NCBI GenBank assembly: GCA_014925825.1
Contig: JACGCK010000151.1
Span: 45,750 to 109,749 of the forward strand
Length of the DNA stretch: 64,000 nt
DNA from: Pholiota molesta
Taxonomy: Eukaryota > Basidiomycota > Agaricomycetes > Agaricales > Strophariaceae
Reading direction: 5' to 3'
Position 1 is the first letter of the stretch, and each line of letters begins with the position of its first letter. Of this stretch, positions 22,116 to 33,803 are shown in pieces. Made by a program: the position numbers and the translations under genes. Below the pieces are notes generated by a model. That model did no database searches. It was given only the letters and a program-made list of their open reading frames with translations, and was not told the DNA's origin.

Positions 22116-24646
22116 ATGGCACCTGCCTCTGTTTCTAATTATTTCCCCAAATTATTCAAGGCGTTCGAGACTCGGGGCCTGATGTCATCCGAGTGGAAGA
22201 GCATCGTGCGAACTTGTGACAGGGTCCGTGCACAGGGAAGAAAAAGGGACGATGTCTGCGTCGGGATTCCCGGATTACCTCTCTGCCCCATGTCGACTAC
22301 TGACGCTGCCCTCGACTGGCTGCTTTCCCTGTCTGCGACGCTCACCAGCTCTCCAGTGCCCAACTCTGACTCTCCTGACTTTACTGACTGGCTGCGCGTC
22401 TCTCCGGCAACGAGCTCGCCAACTACTTCGGAGCCGCTATCGAGCTCGCTGACTTCGCCACCGTTGCAGGACGTCACGTCGTCTTCTCGTATCAATGCTC
22501 AAGCTAGAGATCTCCTGGACCTGCACTATTTCTACGATCCTTCTCACTTCTTCAGCTCCGAAATCAGCTCGACATCTCGGAGTCAAAATGGACGTGTGCT
22601 CGAGGATGCTCTCGTCGACGGCCTGGATCGGGCACCTAACGAACCAGCTCTATTCAACGAGCATAACCGTATGATCTCGCTAGATTCAGTGACTGCGACG
22701 CTCGTCAACACTCCTTCTCCGCGATCGACTAACATGCTCTCGGCCGGCCCGACTGGAGTCCTTCGGAACGAGAACGACAATCGATCGCCATTCTCTTCCT
22801 TGTTTTATTCTCCTGCTACAAAATATTTGCAAGACTTGCAAGGCGCTACCTTTGGAAGCTACCTCAATGATCTAGCCGCTCCTGCTCTTCCTTCACACAC
22901 TCTGGCAGATGTGTCTCCGGTAGTTCGTGCATCCAAGCTAGAGGCGCATACCTTATCTGACGACAAAGAGAATCATTCCAAGTCGAAGTCGAAATTGAAA
23001 GCGAAAGCGAAGAGAGGCCGCCGAAGCAAGCATGCCAAGCCTGCTCCTCCTCTATCGTTTGTCGAGAAACTTCGAGCTGTCGAGGCGCCTGCCAATGTCC
23101 CGTCGACCTCTGCTATTGCATCTCGAGACGATATGGTCGCAGCACCTCTCTCTGGATTATCTTTCGACGCACCGCTAGTCTTACCCTTTTCTGAAAACAT
23201 CTTAATGTCTCCCTGCCGCCTTGAAACGACGCGCTCTATCTCTGCTCAACACGAAGAAGATCTACCGCTTCCTATCCTACCTATGTTACCCTTCGAAAAT
23301 CCAGTTGCTCAGGACTCCCATCAAAATGCCCCTTCTACACCATCACTCATAACTGCGCCCATGGAGGCGCTCTCACCACTAACTCCTCTGACCTCCCTTG
23401 CAAGCTCACCTCCCGAGCAGCGACCCCGCCTCAAGATTATTCTCAATATCAAACGTCTGCGTGATGACTCAACCGAGGCCGCTACCGTTGTGCGACGTAG
23501 CAAGCGTCCCCGGAGGAATGCTGTTTTGGTTGATTCGCCGACCTTGCCTACAATGACAAGTCCAACCCAGTCTTCGCAGTCATCCCTGGCGCAGAACTCG
23601 TTCGAAGATCCGACGCCTGCGTATATGAACCGTACTTTGCCGAGTACGATCGAGGTGTCGGATAACTTCCCTCTGTTCTATCGCCGCTTTCCCGCAAGTT
23701 CGTATTACATGCCCGGAAGTGCCGAGTACGTTATATCTTTCGCCTCTTTTCCTCTTCATTTTGCGTTATATTCTGATGTCTGATATGTTCCGTAGGTCAC
23801 CGTGTACGCTTTTCGGAGTTGTACACTGCGGCGGTGTGTACAATCCCCCGCGGACGGCGTTGGACCTCTATACGCCCCGTTTTGTGAAGGGTAAAGGCAC
23901 CGAAAAAGTGGGGCTGTGCCCTATCTGTGTTGAGCCTCCGGAGCGAGGAGGAGAGAAGAAGAAACTCTGGCTCGCGATGAAGTTTTCGGCTTTCAAGTGG
24001 TATGTCCTCTCAGCTCTGCTCCGTGCCGTAATCGATCAGATTCTAAGAAAGATTGTTTCGTCACTTCTAGCGTTTTTACCATTTTTCCATTTTTGTTGTC
24101 CCCACTTACGCGTTGGGTCCAGTTACCACATGCAGTACGCGCACGGTATGTGTCGCCTTGGCCTTTTCTTTCTTCTCGTTATCTAATCATTGCCATCTCT
24201 TTGTAGGTATATCCGCGTCCACCGGCCGCCCTTTCTCGCCTCCCATCGCATTCCGTATCATTCCAAGACCAAACCCCGGAAAGAAGGAGAAGCACCAGAT
24301 TCAACAAGGAAAATGCCACAACTGCGGCAGGTGGGTCGCCGTCGAAGGCGTCAAGGACATGGAAAGCAAGGTACTTTCACCGCGTTACACTCTGTATCTG
24401 GTTCCAGCTAAGTGATTGTTTGTTGCTTCGACGAATAGGTGAAGGAATTGCATTGGTGCGTGTCCTGTGTTCTGGTGTTCCTTGTGTGCGAGGCTTATGG
24501 TGGGTATCGGATGGGTACTTAGGTGGAAGCACGCTGCGGCCTGCCATCAGGAGTCTTCCTTGGAAGGCGAGGGCGACTACTTCGAGGATGACCATGTTCT
24601 CGCGACGCTTCTGGCGTTGACGACAACGGACCATGTTGTCGTCTGA
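22116..24646 (+). CDS. Rua1-type transcription regulator (C-terminal zinc-binding domain)
   Basis: A long first exon (22116-23728) opens MAPASVSNYFPKLFKAFE and encodes a Ser/Pro/Leu-rich, mostly disordered region with basic patches (KSKSKLKAKAKRGRRSKHAK; RRSKRPRR), probable nuclear signals. Short exons then encode the conserved C-terminal domain: CTLFGVVHCGGVYNPPRTALDLYTPRFVKGKG, GLCPICVEPP, WLAMKFSAFKCYHMQYAHGIS.STGRPFSPP.AFR, GKCHNCGRWVAVEG and HWWKHAAACHQ. The paired Cys and His match the domain described in the Ustilago maydis regulator Rua1. The inference is a nuclear transcription factor; target genes are unknown. Truncated relatives lie in both arms of the inverted duplication. Confidence 0.78.
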
Positions 24647-25441
24647 AAGCTTGCCCAAACTTGAGCTGGCTTGTCTTTGGGCCCATCAATGATTAGGATG
24701 ACTATCAATAAACGTCTAAATCCTTGGGTTCTATTTTCATCTTTCATCCCTTCGACTTCTGTGTCTCATTTTCTCAACATTTTTCTTGAACCAACGAACG
24801 CCTCTCATGTTTTTTATTTTTATGTTATTCGTGTATTTTATGTGTGAGTTATTGTAATGTAGTAGATGTGAGTGTAAGTACAAGTGCATCAGTGATAGAA
24901 ATGTATCCCGTGGTTCCCAATGCAATTTCCGTTTCGTTCGCGTCTCTGATAGCGTATCTTCCAGAACGTGTCGCGATAAGTCATCTTTAATCAACATATC
25001 TATGGCACGCTGCACGATACGGTCCACTGCTCCTCATTCTTGTTCTTATTCTGGACGTTATCGATGAGAATATGTGGTAAGGGGATTCAGATGGTTTGCT
25101 TGACATCATCTGGGTCCGTTATAAAAGTTACGGGCGGGGTTTCTGTTTCGGAGTTTGTGATTATTAATATCCACCGTTGTTCAACTTGTTTTGAACTTGA
25201 ACCACATCGCCTCCCGCGAGGCTACTGCGAAATCCCCTCACGGTCATCTTCTTCGTCGTTGTAGCTGTGTTGGACGGCTTTTCTTCGACTGCATCACTTT
25301 CCCGCATGCCCGCCTGGGAGTCGTGATCGCTCACCTTGGTTTGAGTGGCCCCTATCCGTGTCCTCTATCCGTGACGCGTCTTGGGACTTGGCCCACGCGT
25401 TCGCGCATTCGTTCCGTCTCCCAACCTACAATTGGAGCTCC
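24647..25441. other. Intergenic region
   Basis: This is the 3' flank of the Rua1-type gene and the promoter side of the pseudokinase gene. No conserved reading frame is seen. Confidence 0.4.
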
Positions 25442-26889
25442 ATGGGTGCAAACGCGAGCCAAATATCGCCCCACTACGACCAAGCGCGTCGTACGTGACT
25501 TTCAACGCTCTTTCCTCTCCAATTTAGGCTGATAGCGCTGTAACAGGGCTTGGGAATCCAGATGAGCCTCTGTACTACCATCCAGATCTTGAAACCCCCG
25601 ATGCCTTCTACCACGGCATCACCACGCTCGCCACATCCTTCGGGCCCACTTGCTATGACACCCCGGACGGCACTGGTATCTTTGGATACCAAATTGACTT
25701 CACGCGCTTTGACACCGGGCGCATATTCATCGTCCACTTCAAGCGTAATCATGACGAACGCCAATGTCTGGAGAACCACATTCTAAACCACCCGGAATCT
25801 TTCTTGACGCCCGCCGACTTTCACGACGGGTGCTTTCCCGACATACTGAACTATCGCCCGTCCTCGTACATCACTGCAGTGGACTTCCGCACGGAAGATG
25901 GGATCAGGCTATTCGAACCGGTGAACTCTATGACAATCGATGACCTACCATACAACACCATCCCCGCAGAGCTGAGCCACCTCCCGCGCGTGCAGATCTC
26001 CGAGCTGGTCGCCCCGCCGGAATTCTTCTCGCACGAGCTGGACCTCGCGGTCGTGCGCTACGCCGATACCTTATACGTGTTCAAAAACCACTCCATCTGC
26101 CCCTCACCGGAATCCATCAGCTGGGACGATCGTGTCCTCAAGGAACTGCTTCATATTTCTAAATTCCAGTCTGCGTCTATCTTATCCCCTTCTTACGTCG
26201 TCACTGGGACAGGAAAGTCTGTGTCCAAGTTTCGTGGATTCCTGCGCCCGTACTATCCGGCCGGGTCTCTCTTTGACGTTATTCGTCGGCTCAATAAAGG
26301 GAAGGCGAAGGAACAGGAAAAGGCACGGGCGGCCAACGCGCAGACGCCAACGTCCATATGGAGCTTCACTATGGGCTCATGGGCCACGAATCCATCGACA
26401 CCGACCTCTTTCGCCTCCGATTCTCTAGCCATCACTTGGGCCGTAAAACACCAATGGGCGATCGACATCACTACCGGACTGGCAACGCTACACAAAGCTG
26501 GCTCTTACATCGGCGCGCTTGGCCTCTGCAATCTGCTTCTCGGACGGGACGGCCACATCAAGCTGATTGACATATCGTCCTTCATGGGGTTCAGCATATA
26601 TACCGCTGCACCAGAGGTCAATGACGGCTTGAACCTCGCGTTGACAGGCCCTCGCGACGTGTTTAGCTTAGGTCTTATATTTTGGCAGCTCGCCGAAGAG
26701 ATGCTGTATTTTGGGCGGGAGACTACCCGGCATATCCCAAGGCTCTCCTGGAACGACGGGCGGAATAGGGTGCCCGAGTGGTTTCGCGTTCTTGTCCAGA
26801 ACTGCCTACGGGAAGACCCTGCTCGGCGACCTACTACAAACGCTGTCCTGTCCACGTTAATTGGTCATATTAAGTGTCCCGGCGTGTAG
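25442..26889 (+). CDS. Protein-kinase-like protein, probable pseudokinase with N-myristoylation signal
   Basis: Two exons (25442-25490, 25547-26889) give 463 aa. The start MGANASQISPHY has Gly2 and Ser6, the classic N-myristoylation pattern, suggesting membrane attachment. After a ~200-residue unique region comes a kinase-like fold: FRGFLRPYYPAGSLFDVIRRLN (hinge), QWAIDITTGLATLHKAGSYIGALGLCNLLLGRDGHIKLIDISS (catalytic-loop and DFG positions), TAAPEVND, DVFSLGLIFWQLAEE, and NCLREDPARRPT. The catalytic HRD is replaced by IGALGLCN, lacking the base Asp, and DFG reads DIS, so catalysis is unlikely. The final Arg-containing motif confirms the fold. Partner and pathway are unknown. Confidence 0.7.
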
Positions 26890-28093
26890 CATCAAATTTC
26901 AATACTAAAATGTAAAGAAGAAGATTGTAATATGTAGGATGTATGTTAGCTTGAAAATATCAAGTTGCTTTATGCTGATCTTATGTTCAAGATTTGTAGT
27001 AAAATGGTTTTTACCAACTGCGTATGCTTAGCATCGGTGCTCCGCGTCAGACCTGTGCTATACACAGAAAATTTTTGAGCGAAAAGGTTTGAGCTCGGTC
27101 GATGCAGGGAAAATCAGAGATCCGCCGCCAAGGGGAAGCGAGGCTTACAATAATCATGCAGCTTTTATGTACATCGGTCGGATCTGTTCCTGATTGCAAT
27201 CACTGTTACAATCAACGATGTAAACCTCACATCGTGCTTCGGTTGAATAAATTCGTAGCTGTTTGTCGCGTTCACGTTCTCAGAGAATTTCGTTTGCTTG
27301 TGTCATGGCTGCCCATGGCCCTAAGCGCCTGTATTGTCCCAGTAACCACTAAATTGAGTAATATGGTTCTCCCGAATCATGGTCCCAGCGGAATTGGTGT
27401 AATGTAGCGCAGCTTTCCTAAAAATTGTAACGGTTTGCGCTTATTGCTGATCGTTATCCGCTTGTATGCCCCAGGAGGTGAAACAGCGCTGATCTTCTCT
27501 AAGCTGCTCATTTCATGTTGTCAATATTCTTTACTATTTCAGCCAATATAATACAAAAAAGGAAAAGCTCATGTATAGAGCCAGGCAACTGACCCACTGC
27601 CCGCAGATTATCCGTTGAATAAGAATAATGCCAGTCGGTAAGGGACAGGTACAGTTGGGTGGCCGTTGCTTTCCAACGCAGAAAAAATTTCCCGCTACCA
27701 TTGTCAGAAATTGCAGCCAAGAAGCCATACTAAATAAATTTCCTGAAATGGACGTCTGTAAGCCATCTCGGGAATATTTGCATCCATTGAAGCTGTAAAA
27801 AGGGACAAAAGCGCGCCATCCTCGAGGACGCTTGTGGCCCGCGCGATTTTAGTACATGCGCATGCTTCAGGTGAGATTACCGGTTATGGCGAAGAGTAAA
27901 CTTTTGCATTGTGTGCCATCTCAGAGGGGCCAAACCCTTCAAAGTGTATATAACATAGCCATGAAGTATGTCGATCCGCACAATTTCAGGATACCTGCCT
28001 CAGCCCCAGCGACGGTAAGTCACCACGCACTTTTGTTTCTTATTCTTGTACTTACGTTTACGTACTAGCGCACACCTTTCACAAAATCTACGA
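26890..28093. other. Intergenic region, no gene recognised
   Basis: Several short frames are present on both strands but none has domain, splice or composition support. The frame at 27856-28020 could be a 5' exon of the small Cys-rich gene (a GTAAGT donor is at 28015 and a TAG acceptor at 28069), but this is unproven. Confidence 0.35.
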
Positions 28094-28315
28094 ATGTGCT
28101 CGACCAAGAAGATCGTTTTCGCTTGCGGAGCAACCCACATCAGACATCTTTGGTGCAGAGCTGCCGTTACGACCACGAAGAACGGCGTCATGACAAAATC
28201 ACCCTGCACCAATGGGAAACTCGATGCCTCCGCCACAGAATTGTCCATGACATTCTGCGGAAGTGAATACTGCACTAAACTTCCAGGAACACCGGCGAAC
28301 CCTTCGCATGTATAA
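28094..28315 (+). CDS. Small Cys-rich protein (73 aa), copy A
   Basis: The frame starts MCSTKKIVFACG and ends KLPGTPANPSHV. Cysteines fall in the order MC, CG, WC, PC, FCG and YC. The same spacing and the CG..(Y/T)C..LPGT ending recur in the protein at 37017-37229, about 9 kb away. Conservation of cysteines between diverged copies supports real coding. No secretion signal is seen. Small proteins starting MC...CG are common in fungi and of unknown role. An upstream exon cannot be excluded. Confidence 0.5.
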   Translation: MCSTKKIVFACGATHIRHLWCRAAVTTTKNGVMTKSPCTNGKLDASATELSMTFCGSEYCTKLPGTPANPSHV

Positions 28316-28520
28316 ATTAATGGACTTGCTTTCCTGGAAAATCGTTCTCTTGTTTCTGACCTTTCCCTGTACTACAATCTCTCTTGTCTATCTTCTAGAT
28401 ATATTTCCTTATTCCTGGGATTAAAAAGGAACTAAAGTCATAATTTTAGATTAATAATTAGAGCCTGCGACGCTTTATAAAATAGCAACACCGTGAAATA
28501 TCTAGCTCGCTTCATTAATA

Positions 28521-30402
28521 TTACTTGTAATCCGTTTCGTCCCTAGGATCATTCAAGAGCCAGTGCTCATCGAACTTCGCCCGCATTTCCGGGTCCTCGA
28601 TCCTCGTCAATGTCTCCTGTTTGAACCAGGCGGCCTTGGTGACGGCCGCCTCGTAGTGGTCCGTGGGCACCCACATCTCCGTCCCAAACCCAATGATTTT
28701 CTGGCACATGTCCAGAATCTTGTCCGCCCCTTCCAGCTTCTCGCCCAGCGCCGCCGCCGCGCGCCGCTCCTCGGGGTCGAACGCGATCGGACACGGCACC
28801 CCGTCCCCCGCGAGCCAGTCCCACATCTCCGTCGCCTCGACCAGCGCCGTCTGCAGAGCGTGCGTCTCAGCCTCCCACGGCGCCGCGGCGCTGTTGAACA
28901 GGCGTAGTATGGCCATGGCCGCGTCGTCCGACAGCATGGCGGAGTGGTGCGCGTTGTGCGCCGCCGTGCTGTTGAGGTAGTGGAAGTGGACGAGGCGGCG
29001 GTGGTAGAGCCACCTCTCGTTGTGCTGTTGGGCCGGGGAGAGCTCGTCCATGTCCGCCGGCAGGGAGGGCGGGATGCGCGCCTGCGAGACGGGGTCGTTG
29101 TAGTTCGCTAATTCACGCGGTATACCAGCAAGCAGACACAGGGGCAGGATCGCGGTGTGTTGCCAGTCGAACAGGCATACGATTTGTAAATGGTTAGCGT
29201 CCGACACCATGATGTTGCTCGGTTGGAGGTCGGGATGGCGGATATGGAAACGATGGAGGGACGGGTTGTTGGCGACGAGCGAGGGTGCGACGAGCAGGTA
29301 GCGCTCGAGATTCTTGATATGGTCCGACGGGGACTGCTCCTTGTATTCATAGGACTCCAACCTTTCCCGGTGGAATGGCAGCAGCGGCCGGCCGAACTGC
29401 TTCAGATACGCCAGCTCCTTATGAGCTGCTGCCACGAGCAGTACCTCGGCATTTTCGTCTATAGTGTCGATGAGTTCCAGAAAAGAAAAAGGAAGGGAGT
29501 GGCGTACATGGTCCCCTGTTCACGTCGAGCTGCGCCCTCCTTCCGCGCCACATTTCCAGCCTAACATCTGGACCGACGCAGAAGCGCGCGTCGTCAAGCG
29601 GGATGCCCTTCCGCCCTGCCACCTTCTCCAGATCGCTGGTATAGTAGAGGCTCCCACCAGCCGGGAACGGAATCGACATCATGCGCGACTCGAGTTGTGC
29701 CAGTTGGCTCAAAACCGAAACGATATCCGGTTCCTCCAGCTCCTGGAACACGTCGGCAAGCTTCGTCCCTTTCACGAACTCCATAAAAATATATTCCGTC
29801 TTCGCAGCGTTGTCCGACAAAGGCGAGTGATCGTAGACCTCGGGGACAGGTAGCCCAAAGGCACGGAGGAAACGCATTGTGGCCACTTCACTGGCGGTGG
29901 CATAGAATTTGGGGACTGTGATGGGGTATGGGAGGCGGGCTACCATCTCGAAGCCGTCATGCATGGTGATAAGGAACGTCCGGTTGAAGCCGCCCTCGGC
30001 GAGCTTCACGAATGTGTCGATATCCTGAGCACTCCGGCCAACAGACTGCGCCGCGAGGCGACAGAGCGCGTCGACGTCGAACTCAAGTCTGCGCTCTGCG
30101 ACGCGCAGATCATTGTTGACGCTGAATGTGAAAGGTGACGGATTAATCGTAAGTATAAGCCAGAGAACTATGTATAAAAAGATGTACAGCCAACGTGCTG
30201 ATGTATGGTTGAAGACATCGTCAGGAGAGTACGATATGCTTGAGAAAGCACGACGTTGCAGCTTCCAGCAGGTCCGAGTGAAGTTAGAGGTCGAGGAGGA
30301 AAGATGTGCTGAACGCAGCGAGGAGAATGGACGGCGAAGAGGCGGAGAGAGTGAAACGGATAACGAATTGAAGAGCCTCGCACGCCCAAGGGAGTAGTGC
30401 AT
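28521..30402 (-). CDS. AIM9-like aminoglycoside-phosphotransferase-fold protein, right copy
   Basis: The same three-exon layout as the left copy, with the same Arg/Ser-rich presequence, KLAEGGFNRTF, YIFMEFVKG, HPDLQPSNIMV and CLFDWQHT motifs and an uninterrupted C-terminal domain to DETDYK. It differs from the left copy at many positions (for example LPVPEVYDHSPLSDN against LPIPEVYDYSPSADN; GTEMWVPTDHYEAAVTKAAW against GPDMRVPADHYEAAVAKAAW). Both look functional. Mitochondrial location is inferred from the presequence. Confidence 0.8.
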
Positions 30403-30809
30403 GCAAGGAAGAGGGGGACGGTGATCCAGGCAGCGGGTCTGAAGGATGTGAATGTGCAACCCGGCCAACCTGAGGTCTTTGCAGCGGTGACGATTCCACT
30501 AGCCTTGGATATCTGGATGGTCAATTGCTGTGGACGCTTTTTCTCCTGGCGAGGGCCACTTAGACTTGACGCGCCGTGGTAGCTAATGACTAATAAATAT
30601 ACTTATTCATATGTTCTATATCAGTTTTCTAAATATTGTAATAAGCATGGCACCCACAAAAGGTCACGGTCCAAATTGCCATGGGAAGAGAACATCAAAG
30701 TAAGCATCTGTAATAAGTATGGAAGTTGAACAAAGAAAGCATGTACGATTGAGGGCATACATAAGTTTAAGGTAATGCGAGGAAAACATAGTTAAATATT
30801 CAAACTAAA

Positions 30810-32117
30810 CTACTTTGCAATCCAGGGATCATTGAGCAATTCTGAGGCAGAGGCTCGTTCTTCCTCTGTCCACGTCAAAATTCGTCTAATAAAAGCGAGG
30901 AACGCTTCCGACTCCTCGACCGTCATCGTCTCTCTAGCATGCTCCTGAGAAGACGCAAGGACCACCTCGAGCGTCTCATTCGGAGCGTCCCCTTTGGCAG
31001 ACCCATCCTCATTAAAAAATTCGAGAGCGCGCGGACCCGAGTCGGCTAGGAGCGCTTCTGGGGGCGGTCCAAGCAGAGCCACCATCCGCGCGAGCTGGTT
31101 TCTGTCAGCAGTCTCCTCATCTGGTGCACCTTTTCGGGAGAAGAGATGTCGACCGAAAATAAGGCCCCATACCTATGTTAATTGATTAATGACATCGTGG
31201 GGGAAGAGGCGATGATGACCATACACACCATGCAGCCAAGATTCCAGATATCCACGGGTGTGCTCCACGGGAGGTGCAAGAATACCTCTGGCGCGCGATA
31301 GACAGCTGGCTGGATGTGTTCTGTATATGAGTCCTTCCCCGTACGTGCTTCGCCGAAATCACACAGAACAGGTCGGCTCTTCCCACCTAGCCAGCGACGC
31401 ACGGGTCCGGGAAGATCCCTGGTTTCGAAGACCACAGTTTCTCCTATGATTTTCCTCGCGCTAGGATGTTCGATTTCCGCTTCCTCGCCGTCTTTGAGAA
31501 CCGTTTCATCATAAATGTGAAGGAGAATGTTGCTTGGTTGTAGGTCTAGAGTCAAAGGTGAGAAGACAGGACAGAGCATGTTATCAGAAGAGGTCAGACC
31601 TGCATGAATGACATGGGCGCTGTGGATGAATTCCAAAGCCTGCAGCATCTGGGATGTAAATTCCTTAACGTAGAAGATAGGAAGACTTCCGTCAGCGTAG
31701 TCGAGAAAGAATTGCACACTAAGACCGAGCGCCTCATGAATGAGGAAATGGTAGCTGCGGTCGCCGTGACGAAGTTCAAATTGATCTAATGCCTGCCTAA
31801 CATACAGCTTTCCGGTCGACCCGCTAGTCTTGCCTACTTCGGCTAAGACTTGATACGCTGTGACCTCGCGTCGGACGGAGGTATAGTCGCAGACCATGGA
31901 CTTCATGCACACGTATTCATCGCGACTGGAAACACTCAGTTTGTTTCAAGACGAAAAATAAAGGGACTGACTGAAGATCCCGGCACATCCAGGTAGTAGC
32001 GGTGGTTCCATAACCGAGTTTATAGAGAACTTGGTACTTGGAATGAACTACGTCTCCGATACGGACTGGGTAGAAGGATTGCGGTGTGTACCATGGCCAG
32101 TTCTCTTCCTCGAGCAT
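30810..32117 (-). CDS. SRPK-like protein kinase, right copy with lost upstream start
   Basis: Catalytic parts match the left copy: KLGYGTTATTWMCRDL, VCMKSM, DLQPSNILLH, LCDFGEAR, YRAPEVFLHLPWSTPVDIWNLGCM and the C-terminal WTEEERASASELLNDPWIAK. The left-copy start region (CCACC-ATG-AACTTG) is replaced here by CCACCCTGCATTACTC, which removes the ATG and shifts the frame of the following codons. The next usable ATG is at 32117 (MLEEENWPWYTPQSF), which would drop about 40 N-terminal residues including the basic leader. The kinase domain itself would be complete. Confidence 0.75.
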
Positions 32118-32499
32118 TTCTGAGGTAGGGATAGTGGTGAAACCAGTAGCAGGGAATATGCGAGGAGCAACCGCCGTGGTCCAAGACGCAGAACGAAAGT
32201 GGGCAGTGGGTCTAAACCTCTTGAGTAATGCAGGGTGGCCGCCGCATTGCTAGTCTGCATGTCCGCATTCCGTATCGTGAGAACCAATTGCTCACGACGC
32301 GCGCTGATCAGCGTCGCTCATGATCAGCGCTTGTTCTTTGTCGTCGTTCACCTTTTCCGCACTCTGTAAAAGCCAAATTGTCCGGCCTCAGTATGTATAT
32401 CCTTATAACTTGAATACTTATTTGGTAAGTAAGATTTATTATGATTCTGTTCTGTGGACTGGGCACTGACTCGTCACTAGTTCACTTATCAACTTACAG

Positions 32500-33450
32500 G
32501 TCTCCCATTTCATGACCATACCGTTCCTCGCCGTGCTCCTTTCACTTCTGGATGGCTCTGAAGTGCATATCTACATCGATCAGATGTCACGACCTCAGGA
32601 AACTGTATCTTCTATTCAATGTTCTACATGTGTGGACGTGGTGTACACTTCGTCCATCATTCAAAGACAAGTGGGGACAAGGGACAGTGGCCACTCCACG
32701 GAATCATCCCCCCTTCGCTCTCAACCATATCCACGAACACTGTCTATCAGAATCTGGTAGTATAAACGTTGAAGATGACTAGGCTAGTATACCTACCAGG
32801 ATTCTGAGGCAACTTGGAAGCCACTGCCAGCATCCGTACGATTCGGAGGCGAATTGGCCGCCCCTTGTCTCATGACCAAACCTGCAACAAACATACTAGC
32901 CTTGGGTGTTTGAAGACGCAACAACTCGCGGGGACTGCTCGTGATTGTCTACGTACAAGCTCGTGGTCGCTCGTCAGCCCGACATTTCCCGAGCTGTATA
33001 GATACGAACAACACCAACGATTTTGTCTATCTACTCAATAACTTCTGGGATCCTCACCTGTCAGATGAAATACTCCCTGAACTCTATCAGTACTTGGATC
33101 GAGTCTGCCAAATGCTCTGGTCAACAGCTTGGATCGGGCGCCTAGCGAAGTTCGAATCAACTCTATTCAACGAGCATTACCGTATGATATCGTTAGACTC
33201 GCTCACTGGCTGCTCGTCGACACTCCTTCTCTACGGTTGACTCACATGCTTCTAGCCGGCCCGACTTGTAAAGGCTGAAGGCACAGAAGTGACAGTCAGG
33301 CTGTGTCCTATCTGTATTGAGCCTCCGGAGCGAGGAGGGGAGAAGAAGAAACTCTGGCTTGCAATGAAGTTCTCGGCTTTCAATTGGTACGTCCTCTGCT
33401 GCGTGCCGTAATCGATTAGATCTTAAAACGGATTGTTTCGTCACCCACAG
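32500..33450 (+). pseudogene. Rearranged Rua1-type gene fragment, right arm
   Basis: The mirror of 13735-14660. From about 33040 it resembles coding sequence of the spacer gene (for example GCGCCTAGCGAAG, CTCTATTCAACGAGCAT) and then jumps to the CPICIEPPERGGEKKKLWLAMKFSAFNW segment, with in-frame stops. Confidence 0.6.
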
Positions 33451-33803
33451 GTTGAAAACGAGGAATTTTTTCCCGTTTTGAGGTTTATATAGCGGAACAG
33501 CTAATAAAAACTTTGACCATATCTGGCAATAATCGTGTTTTTTTTTTTGTGTGGCTGCGAGCGCATCGAATCAGGGCAGCTCAAGGGCAGCTCCTATTTC
33601 TCCGAAGCCATCATCTTATGCACTTCAACACCTGTGTTCCCCTGTGTACCCTTCCTGATATGGGTATCTACTATCCACAGCGCTTATTGTGCGGCAATGT
33701 GCATTGTGTGCACTATTACGATTATAAATGGGCTACGGCTGTGCAGCTATTTCTCTATATCATCCTTCGAATTTGCGACTGCAGCAAGGCCCCATCCCCA
33801 GGA

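Noticed and set aside
27102..27407. Open frame upstream of the small Cys-rich gene
   Set aside because: No domain, no splice partner and ordinary non-coding composition.
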